A DNA stretch of 17,205 nt from Streptosporangiaceae bacterium (GCA_030039095.1 JASHQP010000322.1:1-17205); one strand, 5' to 3'; positions 6,200 through 13,896 are shown, counted from the first letter of the stretch. Notes: a model not told the origin generated them from the sequence alone. Program-made: numbers and translations.

Positions 6200-7593
6200 T
6201 TGCTCAGTCGGTCGCGGCCATCCCGGCGGCGCTGGTCACCTGTGCCGCGCGCCCTGCGGCCGGAACTGGCCAGGTAGTACAGGCCGCCAGCGACGATGAA
6301 CCCGACGAGCCAGGAGATGTCGAGGCCGTTCCAGGCGGTCGCCACCGGACCCTCGAACGCCGGGTACAGCGAATCCGCGAAGGGAACCTCGGCCCCCAGG
6401 CCGGCCACGAACGCGAGCATCGTGCGCCAGTTGACGTCATGTTTCCTGCCGCCGGACAGGAACAGGCCCCGGACGTCATAACGGCCGCGGCGGACCAGGT
6501 AGAAGTCCACCAGGTTGATGGCGGACCACGGGATCACGAGGTAGATCAGGGGTGCGGCGAGATTCGTGATGTCGATCAGCAGGCTGGCCGAAATCCCGGA
6601 GGCGAGGTAGCCGGCGACCGCCATGATCACCCCGGCGCCGATGCCCCGCACCGCCAGCGCCGGGCCCGCGCCGCCGCTCCGTGAGCCGATCGCCAGGGCG
6701 GCGAGCACCGAGCTGTACACGTTGACCGTTGCGGCGGCGGTGGTGCCGAGCAGCAGCACGATCACGGCCACCCATGCAGCCCCGGGCAGCAGCGTGGAGA
6801 GGTACCCGATCGGGCTGACCCCAGGAGACCGCATGATCGTGCTCGCCATCGCCCCGATGCTGGCGAAGATCGCCGCGCCGGTCACGCTGCCCAGGTAGGT
6901 ATGCCAGAACGCCTGCCGGGGGCTGGTGCCGGCCGGCAGGTATCGCGAGTAGTCCGCGACATACGGCGCCCAGGCGACCTGAGCCACGACCACGCTCGAG
7001 AAGCACGACAGCCAGGTCGACACGTGAAATGCGGCCGGTTCGGCCGGGACGCCACCGAGGCGCTGTGCCAGGCGTGCCAGCAGCACGCAGGCCATGATCA
7101 TCGCGGCAACGGCGATCGCCCGGGTGGCGCCGTGCAGGACACGGTAGCCGAAGGCCGCCAGCAGCCAGGCCACGAAGCACACGACCGTCACCGCCTGGGC
7201 GAGGCCGATGTGCCAGAGCCCGGCCAGCGCCTCGCCCGCCGTGAAGAGCGCCCCGACGAGGGTGCTGAGGAACAGCAGCCACATCGCCGCGTTTGGCAGT
7301 AACGCGCCGTAGAAGCCGAACTGGGCGCGGCTCTGGACCAGCTGCGGCACGCCGAGCCGCGGCCCCTGGGCGGAATGAGCCGCCATGAACGCCCCGCCGA
7401 CCGCGGCGCCCGCGACGATGGCTGCGATCGTCGGCCACAGGGCGAGACGGAAGAGCGCGGCGAAGGCGCCGAGGCCGATCGTGTACACCGACGCGTTGAC
7501 CGTGAACCAGAACGGGAGCAGGCCGCGCGCGCCGCCGTGGCGCGCCGAATCGGGAACGGGCCTGATCGTGTACTGCTCCACGACGTCACTCAT
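6196..7593 (-). CDS. NCS1-family nucleobase/cytosine-type permease
   Basis: The product is 465 residues with about 12 membrane helices, the standard size for the nucleobase:cation symporter-1 (purine-cytosine permease) family. Diagnostic segments are GPRLGVPQLVQSRAQFGFYG (77-96), WAPYVADYSRYLP (208-220), and NLVDFYLVRRGRYDV (360-374), the last being characteristic of bacterial NCS1 cytosine-type members. The C-terminal tail (about 444-465) is short and highly basic. The ATG at 7593 has AGGGAG about 9 bases upstream. No nucleobase-metabolising enzyme is adjacent, so the substrate (cytosine, purine, allantoin, hydantoin or a vitamin-like compound) is open. It is convergent with the response regulator, sharing a CTAG stop/stop overlap. 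Confidence 0.92.
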   Translation of the reverse strand: MSDVVEQYTIRPVPDSARHGGARGLLPFWFTVNASVYTIGLGAFAALFRLALWPTIAAIVAGAAVGGAFMAAHSAQGPRLGVPQLVQSRAQFGFYGALLPNAAMWLLFLSTLVGALFTAGEALAGLWHIGLAQAVTVVCFVAWLLAAFGYRVLHGATRAIAVAAMIMACVLLARLAQRLGGVPAEPAAFHVSTWLSCFSSVVVAQVAWAPYVADYSRYLPAGTSPRQAFWHTYLGSVTGAAIFASIGAMASTIMRSPGVSPIGYLSTLLPGAAWVAVIVLLLGTTAAATVNVYSSVLAALAIGSRSGGAGPALAVRGIGAGVIMAVAGYLASGISASLLIDITNLAAPLIYLVIPWSAINLVDFYLVRRGRYDVRGLFLSGGRKHDVNWRTMLAFVAGLGAEVPFADSLYPAFEGPVATAWNGLDISWLVGFIVAGGLYYLASSGRRARGTGDQRRRDGRDRLSN

Positions 7594-7632
7594 AGCGCAC
7601 CGCTCCCTGCCGCTGAGCCGTGTGGCTGATTC

Positions 7633-8391
7633 TCACATGCGGGTCGACCGAGTGGCGCCGCGGCCGACCCGTACGGCGGCCAGCAGGCCGAAGGCCACCG
7701 CGAAGCCGATGAGAACCGCGCAGGCCCGCAGCGTGCCGGGCGCGTGGCCGGCCAGCGCATCCTCGAGCGCGGACACCGCCCAGTAGCCGGGCGAGGCGGG
7801 CGCGACGTGCCGCACCCAGCCCGGCATTGCGGACAGCGGCACCAGCGCCCCGCCGAGGCTGCTGAGGATCATGCCGCCCACGTCGTAGATCACCGACATC
7901 TCGCTGAGGCTGCGCGCCAGCACGCCGATCGCCGCGCCCATGCCGAGCAGGGCCACCGTCCAGGCCACGATGGCCAGCGCGAGCAGCGGCAGGCCGGTCA
8001 CGGCCAGCCCGAAGGCGGCCGCGCCGAAGCCGACGATCAGCACCTGCTGCGCGAGCAGCGCCGCCATCACCGGGACCGCCTTGCCGACGAGCAGTTCGGC
8101 CGGGCGCACGGCGGTCGCCCGGACCCGCTCCCAGGTGTGCCACATCCGCTCGACAAGGATCGAGCCGCCCACGATGGAGAGCCCGAGCAGGGAGAACGTG
8201 ACCAGCGTGGCGATCACCGCCTGGCCGATCCCCGCGCCCTGGCCCTGGGCCGCCTGATACAGCGGATGCAGCAGCGTGAGGAAGAGCAGCGGCAGGATCA
8301 GCCTGCTGAGCAGCGGCCCGGGCTCGCGCAGCAGCAGGATCGCGTTGTGGCGGACGACGGCACCGGTGCGGTACACAGACTCAGACGGCAT
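7633..8391 (-). CDS. ABC-2 type exporter permease (DrrB-like)
   Basis: The product is 252 residues with about six membrane helices (roughly 28-45, 55-80, 105-130, 132-158, 168-188 and 224-242), as in ABC-2 drug or polysaccharide exporters. The cytoplasmic segment ERMWHTWERVRATAVRPAEL (81-100) matches the coupling region normally read as E-R-E-x-G-T-x-E-x-L. The ATG at 8391 is preceded by GGAGG 6 bases away and overlaps the end of the ATPase gene by 11 bp. An upstream in-frame extension lies within the ATPase gene and is rejected. It forms one operon with the ATPase. The substrate is unknown, probably a hydrophobic or toxic compound given the TetR control. Confidence 0.9.
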   Translation of the reverse strand: MPSESVYRTGAVVRHNAILLLREPGPLLSRLILPLLFLTLLHPLYQAAQGQGAGIGQAVIATLVTFSLLGLSIVGGSILVERMWHTWERVRATAVRPAELLVGKAVPVMAALLAQQVLIVGFGAAAFGLAVTGLPLLALAIVAWTVALLGMGAAIGVLARSLSEMSVIYDVGGMILSSLGGALVPLSAMPGWVRHVAPASPGYWAVSALEDALAGHAPGTLRACAVLIGFAVAFGLLAAVRVGRGATRSTRM

Positions 8392-9286
8392 GGGAAGCCT
8401 CCAGGGCCAGGGCTGAATAGAGATCGTCGAGGTCCGCGCGGCGGACGTCGACGGATACCGGCGAGCATCCGGCAGTGAGCAGCGCGGCAAGGTCCGCGGG
8501 CGGGTCAGCGCTGGTGATGCGCAGTTCGCCGTCCACGACCTCGGCGCGGCTGGCGATGGAACCCGGCAGGCATCCGGCGCCAGCGGCGTCGCCGAGGCGC
8601 AGCCGCAGTTCCCCCGGCAGCCCGGCGATCAGGGCGTCCTGGCCGCCGAAGGCGATCACACGCCCGGACCTGGCCACCGCGATCGTGGCTCCGAGATCGG
8701 CCAGCTCGGGCAGGTAGTGGGTGGTGTAGAGAACTGCCGCGCCACCGGCAGCCCGGGCACGGACCGCCCGGAGCAGCGCGCCGCGGGTCTCCGGGTCCGC
8801 GCCCGCGGTCGGCTCGTCGAGAAGCAGCAGCGGCGCCCGGCCGACCAGCGCGGCGGCGGCCTGGGTCCGCCGTTGCTGGCCTCCGGAGAGCACGCCGACG
8901 CGCTGGCCGAGCAGGCCGGTGAGCTGCAGCTCCTCCGCGACCTCCTCGATGGCCAGCTGCCGGGCGCGCCGCCGCAGGCCGACCAGCGCGGCGAACAGCC
9001 TCAGGTTGTCCCCGACGGTCGCGCTGACGTACAGCGACAGCTCCTGCGGCGCCACCCCGGTCAGCGCGCGGGCCGCGCGCCGGTCGCGCAGCACGTCGAC
9101 GCCGCCGACCCGTACGGTTCCGGAGTCCGGGCGTACCAGGCCGGTGACGACCTCGACGAACGTCGACTTGCCCGCGCCGTTGTGCCCGATCAGGCCGACG
9201 ATCTCGCCCGGCCGGACCTCCAGATCGAAGCCATCGAGCGCGCGGCGGCTGCCGTACCTCTTCACCAGGCCGTGGGCCATCAGCAT
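8381..9286 (-). CDS. ABC exporter ATP-binding protein (DrrA-like)
   Basis: The product is 301 residues. Its nucleotide-binding domain shows Walker A GHNGAGKST (34-42), Q-loop Gln81, signature LSGGQQRR (133-140), Walker B LLLLDEPTAG (153-162) and switch His190. The C-terminal 80 or so residues form the extra domain common in DrrA/CcmA-type exporter ATPases. The ATG at 9286 was chosen because GGAGGTGG lies just upstream; an open frame extends further back but crosses the operator and the TetR gene in antisense. It energises the adjacent permease. Transcription starts in the shared region with the divergent TetR gene, which carries two perfect palindromes, so TetR repression relieved by the exported compound is the likely control. 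Confidence 0.94.
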   Translation of the reverse strand: MLMAHGLVKRYGSRRALDGFDLEVRPGEIVGLIGHNGAGKSTFVEVVTGLVRPDSGTVRVGGVDVLRDRRAARALTGVAPQELSLYVSATVGDNLRLFAALVGLRRRARQLAIEEVAEELQLTGLLGQRVGVLSGGQQRRTQAAAALVGRAPLLLLDEPTAGADPETRGALLRAVRARAAGGAAVLYTTHYLPELADLGATIAVARSGRVIAFGGQDALIAGLPGELRLRLGDAAGAGCLPGSIASRAEVVDGELRITSADPPADLAALLTAGCSPVSVDVRRADLDDLYSALALEASHAV

Positions 9287-9302
9287 CGCGGCCACCTCCA
9301 AC

Positions 9303-9336
9303 TTGTGATCTACATTGTAGAGATCTACAGTGTAGA
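9303..9336. promoter_or_regulatory. TetR operator: two tandem perfect palindromes overlapping both promoters
   Basis: GATCTACATTGTAGA (9307-9321) is followed directly by GATCTACAGTGTAGA (9322-9336), identical except for one base. Each contains a perfect 5-1-5 palindrome, CTACA-N-TGTAG, and the two repeat with a 15-bp period. A plus-strand promoter, TTGTGA (9303-9308), 17 bp, TACAGT (9326-9331), overlaps them and would start at or near the TetR ATG. On the minus strand TACAAT (9319 down to 9314) is a good -10 for the ABC operon. Confidence 0.8.
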
Positions 9337-9339
9337 GCC

Positions 9340-9996
9340 ATGGCGGATCGCAGGCAAGAGATCCTCGACGCAGCGCTGGAACTGGCCGACGACAAGGGCC
9401 TCGAGGCGGTGTCCATGCGGGCCCTTGCCGAGCGGGCCGGGGTGACGCCGATGGCGCTCTACCCGCACGTGGGCAGCAAGGGCGCGCTGCTCGACGGCAT
9501 GCTCGGCCGGGTGGTCGCGCAGATGGTGTCCGACGAGCGCCCGGCGTGGGATTCGGCTGCTGACTGGCAGGAGCGCCTGCGCGTGCTGATGCGGGGAGCC
9601 CGGCAGCTTGCGCACCGGCATCCATGGGTGGCGGCGCTGGCGTTTTCCCGCCCCTCGGTCACCGCGGACTCGGCGGGTGGCGTCGATCTCTTCTACACCA
9701 CGCTGCTCGACGCCGAGGTCCCGCCGGCCGACGTCCCGCGCCTGGAGCGGCTGGTCACCACCCTCGCCCTCGGCTACGGCGCGTCCGAGGTCGGCGGCCG
9801 CTTCGCACGAGCGGAATCCGACATCCGGGCCCGCCGCGGCCTGCTGGCCGACGAGCCGCTGCCCGGGCACAGGGCCCTGATCCGCTGGCTCGAGGCGCCG
9901 GTGGACTGGGACGCCGAGTTCGAGGCGGATGTCGACGACGTCGTGCGGCTCGTCGAAGCGGCGGCGGCGCGCGGGTCAGCGCCAGGCGAGCAGTAG
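9340..9996 (+). CDS. TetR-family transcriptional regulator of the divergent ABC exporter
   Basis: The product is 218 residues. The N-terminal helix-turn-helix (about 4-50) reads RRQEILDAALELADDKG, then SMRALAERAGVTPMALYPHV with the usual ALYxHV end of the recognition helix. The larger C-terminal part (about 60-210) is the ligand-binding and dimerisation domain, of the TetR_C type seen in tetracycline-like repressors. The ATG at 9340 has no ribosome site and lies 8 bases after a -10 element, so the mRNA is probably leaderless or nearly so. The paired palindromes directly upstream are its likely operator, giving autorepression plus control of the exporter. The last 21 bp overlap the end of the convergent LysE-type gene. 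Confidence 0.93.
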   Translation: MADRRQEILDAALELADDKGLEAVSMRALAERAGVTPMALYPHVGSKGALLDGMLGRVVAQMVSDERPAWDSAADWQERLRVLMRGARQLAHRHPWVAALAFSRPSVTADSAGGVDLFYTTLLDAEVPPADVPRLERLVTTLALGYGASEVGGRFARAESDIRARRGLLADEPLPGHRALIRWLEAPVDWDAEFEADVDDVVRLVEAAAARGSAPGEQ

Positions 9997-10653
9997 CGCC
10001 CCGATGACGACCATCGCCGCCCCGGAGAAGCGGGTGACGGCCCGGGCGGCCGCCGGCCTCGAGGCCAGGACCCTCCGCGCCGCGGACCCGAGGCCCAGGT
10101 AGAACACCGCGCAGCTGACCACGAAGACCAGCCCGAGGAGACCGAGCTGCGCGGTGATCGGCCAGCTCCAGCGCGCGCTGGTGAACTGCGGCAGCAGGGC
10201 CAGGAAAATCAGCAGGCCCTTGGGGTTGAGCGCGCTGACGCCCACGCCCCTGACCAGCACGGCCCGGCCGGTCCCGGCGCGTGGGGGGTCGACGCGAGCG
10301 GCCGCCCCGGCAGGCCGGGTTCTGGCGGGCGCCCCCGCCCCGGCGGGCGGGGTTGCTGCCGTGGGGATCGGCGCCGACGGCCTGGCGACGGTTATCGCCC
10401 CGTGCCAGATCAGGTAGCAGCCGCCGACGATTGTGAGCGCGTTGAGCAGCGCCGGGGACCGGCCAACGACCGCACCGACGCCGACCGCCACGACGATCGT
10501 GATCCCGGCATACCCGAGCACCAGGCCGCCGACGGCGGGCACCACCGAGCTGCCCCGCAGGCTTGCGCCGAGCACGAACGCCCAGTCCGCGCCCGGAACG
10601 ATGATCAGCAGCAGGGCAACCACCCAGAACGCGATGACCGAACTCGCAGCCAT
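9976..10653 (-). CDS. LysE/RhtB-family amino-acid exporter
   Basis: The product is 225 residues with about six membrane helices. The family landmarks are PGADWAFVLGASLRG (20-34), where PGxD/N is typical of LysE/RhtB proteins, and NPKGLLIFLALLPQF (143-157), the second conserved motif. Between them the cytoplasmic loop (about 92-128) is unusually long and built almost entirely of Pro, Ala, Gly, Thr and Arg. The ATG at 10653 follows GGGAGAA by about 8 bases; the open frame upstream runs through the intergenic region and is not used. It is divergent from an Lrp/AsnC gene, an arrangement typical of exporters switched on by their own amino-acid substrate. Which amino acid is unknown. Confidence 0.9.
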   Translation of the reverse strand: MAASSVIAFWVVALLLIIVPGADWAFVLGASLRGSSVVPAVGGLVLGYAGITIVVAVGVGAVVGRSPALLNALTIVGGCYLIWHGAITVARPSAPIPTAATPPAGAGAPARTRPAGAAARVDPPRAGTGRAVLVRGVGVSALNPKGLLIFLALLPQFTSARWSWPITAQLGLLGLVFVVSCAVFYLGLGSAARRVLASRPAAARAVTRFSGAAMVVIGALLLAWR

Positions 10654-10762
10654 GGAAAGTTCTCCCTCAAATCCGGAATCTGAGAGAAAACTAACTCCGA
10701 TTGAGCCGAAAGTGTTGCTAACTATTGTCACTCAGGCCCTGAAAGATGGAATAATAGACTCC
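10654..10762. promoter_or_regulatory. Shared LysE / AsnC control region
   Basis: These 109 bp are much richer in A/T than the surroundings, as expected for an Lrp-type binding region. Plus-strand elements are TTGTCA (10725-10730) and AATAAT (10750-10755), 19 bp apart, which is slightly long; the second is 7 bases from the AsnC ATG, suggesting a leaderless mRNA. Short repeats CTAAC (10691-10695) and GCTAAC (10718-10723), and CTATT with AATAG (10722-10726 and 10753-10757), are candidate half-sites. Protein binding is inference. Confidence 0.5.
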
Positions 10763-11215
10763 ATGGACGCGCTGGATCGCAAAATCCTTGCTGCGGTGCA
10801 GCAGGACGGGCGCCTGACGGTCACCGAACTCGCCGCGCGCGTGGGCCTCAGCGTCTCGCCGTGCCACCGGAGGCTGCGCGCGCTGGAGCGCAGCGGCGCG
10901 ATCCGCGGCTACCGCGCGGTGGTGGACGCCGAGGCCGTCGGCCTTGGCTTCGAGGCGCTGGTGTTCGTGACCATGCGCCAGGAGGACCGCGAGACGCTGA
11001 TGAGCTTCGAGGACGGGCTCGCGGCGATCCCGGACGTGGTGCAGGCCGAGCGGCTCTTCGGCGACCCCGACTACCTGCTGCGCGTGGTCACCACCGACCT
11101 GGCCGCCTACCAGCGGCTGCAGGACGACCGGCTGACCGCGCTGCCCGGCGTGCAGCGCATGACCTCAACGCTGGTCATGAAGCGGATCGTGCACGAGCGG
11201 CCGCTGCCGGCTTAG
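10763..11215 (+). CDS. Lrp/AsnC-family transcriptional regulator
   Basis: The product is 150 residues, the usual length. The N-terminal MDALDRKILAAVQQDGRLTV (1-20) and helix-turn-helix ELAARVGLSVSPCHRRLRAL (22-41) match the family closely, and the linker GAIRGYRAVVD leads to the C-terminal RAM domain (about 65-145) that binds effector amino acids and drives oligomer assembly. The segment FGDPDYLLRVVTTDLAAYQR is the conserved RAM core. The ATG at 10763 has no ribosome site but a -10-like AATAAT 7 bases upstream. It most likely controls the divergent LysE-type exporter. Its stop overlaps that of the convergent flavoreductase in the 4-bp sequence TTAG. Confidence 0.94.
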   Translation: MDALDRKILAAVQQDGRLTVTELAARVGLSVSPCHRRLRALERSGAIRGYRAVVDAEAVGLGFEALVFVTMRQEDRETLMSFEDGLAAIPDVVQAERLFGDPDYLLRVVTTDLAAYQRLQDDRLTALPGVQRMTSTLVMKRIVHERPLPA

Positions 11216-11778
11216 GACGACCGCAGCGGGCGCAGCGCGGCCTCGGTACGGGCGAGCTCGTTCAGCATCGCGCCGGCGGCCTGCTCCATGATCTCGTTCG
11301 GCACCAGGACGTTTTCCTCATCGAGGAAGTTGGTGTGGAACGGTATGTTCACGCTCTCGAACACCGGGAACATCCGCAGCGTGGTCAGCACCTGCTTGAG
11401 CTGCTGCACCGCGCGGGTGCCCGCGGCGATGCCGCCGTAGGAGACGAAGCCGACCGGCTTGTAGTTCCACTCCTTGTGCAGGTAGTCGATCGCGTTCTTG
11501 ATCGACGCCGGGTAGCCGTAGTTGTACTCCGGGGTAACGAACACGATCGCGTCTGCGGCGTCGATGAGCGCGCTCCACTCCCTGGTGTGCCGCTTGGTGT
11601 ACTGCCCCAGCCGCGGGTGGCTCGGCTCGTCGAGCATCGGCAGGTCGAGCTCGGCCAGGTCAACGACGGTCACGTCGAAGCCGCCGTGGTCCTTGGCGCG
11701 CGCGGTGAACCACTGTGAGATCGGCAGGCCCGCACGGCCCGGCCGGGTCGAGCCGACGATGATGGTCAGGTTGGGCAT
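11212..11778 (-). CDS. NADPH-dependent FMN reductase-family flavoprotein
   Basis: The product is 188 residues with a flavodoxin-like fold. The FMN phosphate-binding loop is GSTRPGR (9-15), the second conserved stretch is TPEYNYGYPASIKNAIDYL (82-100), and SYGGIAAGTRAVQQL (113-127) completes the flavin site. The family reduces FMN, quinones or azo and nitro compounds using NAD(P)H. The ATG at 11778 has GAAAGG about 7 bases upstream; an in-frame ATG at 11814 would start inside the promoter region and is rejected. TATGAT (11819 down to 11814) is a good -10. It is divergent from a VOC protein, a pairing that suggests detoxification but does not prove it. Confidence 0.9.
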   Translation of the reverse strand: MPNLTIIVGSTRPGRAGLPISQWFTARAKDHGGFDVTVVDLAELDLPMLDEPSHPRLGQYTKRHTREWSALIDAADAIVFVTPEYNYGYPASIKNAIDYLHKEWNYKPVGFVSYGGIAAGTRAVQQLKQVLTTLRMFPVFESVNIPFHTNFLDEENVLVPNEIMEQAAGAMLNELARTEAALRPLRSS

Positions 11779-11802
11779 CGGTGCGCCTTTCGGTGAATGT
11801 AG

Positions 11803-11819
11803 TTGAAGGCTCAATCATA
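11803..11819 (-). promoter_or_regulatory. Flavoreductase promoter -10 with an adjoining inverted repeat
   Basis: On the minus strand, TATGAT (11819 to 11814) is a near-consensus -10. It abuts a perfect inverted repeat TTGA-N4-TCAA at 11803-11814, which would cover the transcription start and could be a repressor site. A convincing -35 is not seen. Confidence 0.4.
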
Positions 11820-11936
11820 GCTAACGCCGCCCGGCGCAGATTGTTCCGGGCATCTCGCGCGGACTTTTCGTGGCGTCGATGAGTTCTGCGCCACATCTCC
11901 GTCTTCCTGGGCAAAGGCAGAAGGAGGAGTGCGGCC

Positions 11937-12308
11937 ATGTTCGCGGACACGAAGGCATTCAGCGGGTTCGCCGTCGACGACCTCGAGCCGGCGCGGAGGT
12001 TCTACGCCGAGACGCTCGGCATCAAGACTTCCGAGCAGCACGGCCTGATGACCCTGCACCTCGCGGGCGGCAGGGACACGCTCGTCTACCCCAAGACCGG
12101 CCACACGCCCGCCACCTACACGATCCTCAACTTTCCGGTCGACGACATCGAGGCCGCGGTCGACGGGCTGACCGCGCGCGGGGTGCGGTTCGAGCGGTAT
12201 GAGGGGATCGAACAGGACGAGCGGGGCATCTGCCGGGCCGGCGGGCCGTACATCGCCTGGTTCACCGACCCGGCGGGCAACATCCTCGCGGTCCTCCAGG
12301 ACCGGTAG
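11937..12308 (+). CDS. VOC (glyoxalase/bleomycin-resistance fold) protein
   Basis: The product is 123 residues with two beta-alpha-beta-beta-beta modules. The first is FSGFAVDDLEPARRFYAETLGIK (8-30) and the second TILNFPVDDIEAAVDGLTARGVRF, ending in WFTDPAGNILAVLQ, the standard VOC C-terminus. The first metal-ligand position, often His, is Phe here, and the last, often Glu in the N-x-x-E-x-x-Q segment, is Ala, so a classical metal-dependent glyoxalase is unlikely. A ligand-binding or immunity role, or a chaperone-like role, is possible. The start has a strong GGAGGA site 8 bases upstream. It is divergent from the flavoreductase and convergent, with a 7-bp gap, with the MFS pump. Confidence 0.88.
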   Translation: MFADTKAFSGFAVDDLEPARRFYAETLGIKTSEQHGLMTLHLAGGRDTLVYPKTGHTPATYTILNFPVDDIEAAVDGLTARGVRFERYEGIEQDERGICRAGGPYIAWFTDPAGNILAVLQDR

Positions 12309-12315
12309 GCAGCCG

Positions 12316-13881
12316 CTACGAGCGCGGCTGGGCGGCCGCGTCCGGTGCATCCGCGATCTGGTCCGGTCCGGCCGACGGCATCCGCCGGGGTATCACCATG
12401 ATCACCGCGATCGTGAGCACGCTGGCCACGACCAGGCCGGCGTAGACGTGGTGCGTGGCCGTTGAAATGGCGTCGCGCAGGTAGCTGGCCGCGGGTCCCA
12501 GTGCGCTGGAGTGGCCGATCGTGGCGCTGACCCCGCTGACCGTGCGCGGCAGGCGGGCCCGGAGGTCGCCGGGCGCGGCACGGAGCGTGGCGTTCAGGCT
12601 CGTGTTGAAGATCGCGCCGAACACGGCAGCGCCGACGCTCTGCCCGAGGTACCGCCAGAACATGACAGAGCCGGTGACCACGCCGCGCTGATTCCAGCCC
12701 ACCGTGGACTGCGGTCCCACCACCGTGCACACCGACAGCAGGCCCAGCCCGCCGCCGAGCAAGAACGTGTCGGCGACCGGCTGCCACACCGGCGACACGG
12801 GCGGGAACAGCAGGAACGCGGCGACGGCGACGAGGCAGATCACGCCGCCAATGAGCGCGGTGTCGCGGAACCCCAGCCGCAGGAACAGCCGGGCGGACTG
12901 CGAGGTGGCCAGCGGCCAGCCGAAACTCATCGAGGCCAGCACCGCCCCGGCGGCCACCGCGCCAAGGCCGAGCACGAGCTGGCCGTACGTGGGCAGGAAC
13001 GTGGTCGGCCCGATGACCAGCAGCCCGAGCCCGAACGCGGCGATCGCTGACCCGGTGACCGCGCGCTGCCGCCACAGCCACGGCGGCAGGATCGGCTCGG
13101 CGGCCCGGCGCTCGGCGAGCAGGGCCGCCCCGGTGGCCACGGCGGCCACGGCGAATACCGCGATGCTCGGCGCGGACAGCCAGGCCCAGGCGACACCGCC
13201 CTGCAGCAGGCCGAAGACCAGCGCGCCGGCGGCCACCAGCACGGCAACCGCACCGGCGACGTCGATGCGGTGCCGGGTCCTGGCCACCTGCTCATGCAGG
13301 AAGCGCGCGATCAGGGCGATCGCGGTCGCGCCCAGCGGCAGGTTGATCAGGAAGATCCACCGCCAGGACGCGTACTGGGCCAGCGACCCGCCGATCGTCG
13401 GGCCGAACACGGCCGAGATCCCCCACACGCTGGCCAGCCAGCCCTGGACCCGGCCCCGGTCCTTCAGCTCGTACAGGTCACCGGCCAGCGTGTTGACCGT
13501 CGCCATGATTGCGCCGGCCCCGATCCCCTGCAGGCCGCGGAAGCAGATCAGGCTCACCATGTCCCACGACGACGCGCACAACGCGGAGCCGGACAGGAAG
13601 ATGACGGTCCCGGCGATCAGGATCGGCTTGCGGCCCCACTGGTCGGCGAGCTTGCCGTAGATCGGGATCGACACGGTCTGGGTCAGCAGGTAGCCGGAGA
13701 AGACCCAGCTGAAAAGCGTGAACCCGCCGAGATCGCGGACCACCTGCGGCAGCGCGGTGGACACGATCGTGTTGTCGACCGCCGACAGCGCCATGGTGAC
13801 CATGAGCGCGATCAGTATCGGGCGGCGGTGGGCGTCGCGGCGGACACCCGGCGCCTGGGGGGCGCGGGGGCTGGCAGTCAT
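12316..13881 (-). CDS. DHA2-family (EmrB/QacA-like) MFS drug efflux transporter
   Basis: The product is 521 residues with about 14 membrane helices, the size expected of the proton-driven DHA2 (14-TMS) family. The first helix carries AVDNTIVSTALPQV (34-47), a form of the DHA2 motif D1 with Asp36. Motif A is GKLADQWGRKPI (76-87), RGLQGIGAGAIMATVNTLAGD is the motif B region, and GWLASVWGISAVFGPTIGG is the motif C antiporter signature. The N- and C-terminal tails are short, Pro/Ala-rich and cytoplasmic. The ATG at 13881 lacks a ribosome site and lies 9 bases after TATGCT on the minus strand, so the mRNA may be leaderless. No dedicated repressor gene adjoins it. The substrate is unknown, most likely a drug or own metabolite. 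Confidence 0.93.
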   Translation of the reverse strand: MTASPRAPQAPGVRRDAHRRPILIALMVTMALSAVDNTIVSTALPQVVRDLGGFTLFSWVFSGYLLTQTVSIPIYGKLADQWGRKPILIAGTVIFLSGSALCASSWDMVSLICFRGLQGIGAGAIMATVNTLAGDLYELKDRGRVQGWLASVWGISAVFGPTIGGSLAQYASWRWIFLINLPLGATAIALIARFLHEQVARTRHRIDVAGAVAVLVAAGALVFGLLQGGVAWAWLSAPSIAVFAVAAVATGAALLAERRAAEPILPPWLWRQRAVTGSAIAAFGLGLLVIGPTTFLPTYGQLVLGLGAVAAGAVLASMSFGWPLATSQSARLFLRLGFRDTALIGGVICLVAVAAFLLFPPVSPVWQPVADTFLLGGGLGLLSVCTVVGPQSTVGWNQRGVVTGSVMFWRYLGQSVGAAVFGAIFNTSLNATLRAAPGDLRARLPRTVSGVSATIGHSSALGPAASYLRDAISTATHHVYAGLVVASVLTIAVIMVIPRRMPSAGPDQIADAPDAAAQPRS

Positions 13882-13890
13882 CTGCGCATT

Positions 13891-13896
13891 AGCATA
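13891..13896 (-). promoter_or_regulatory. -10 element (TATGCT) for the MFS gene
   Basis: Read on the minus strand, TATGCT fits the TAnnnT pattern and lies 9 bases before the ATG at 13881, with no ribosome site in between. A -35 is not evident. Confidence 0.35.

Noticed and set aside
9287..9625. N-terminal extension of the ABC ATPase
   Set aside because: It would cross the operator and run antisense to the TetR helix-turn-helix; ABC ATPases of this type start near the ATG at 9286.
10433..10762. N-terminal extension of the AsnC regulator back to 10433
   Set aside because: It overlaps the LysE-type gene in antisense and the A/T-rich promoter; family length fits the ATG at 10763.
10691..11825. 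GCTAAC-like sequences upstream of both the AsnC/LysE pair and the flavoreductase as a shared operator
   Set aside because: The match is only six bases and the flanks differ, so it is within chance expectation.
12704..13660. Plus-strand open frame of 318 codons opposite the MFS gene
   Set aside because: Ser/Arg/Pro-rich shadow without domains; the minus strand has 14 helices and MFS motifs.
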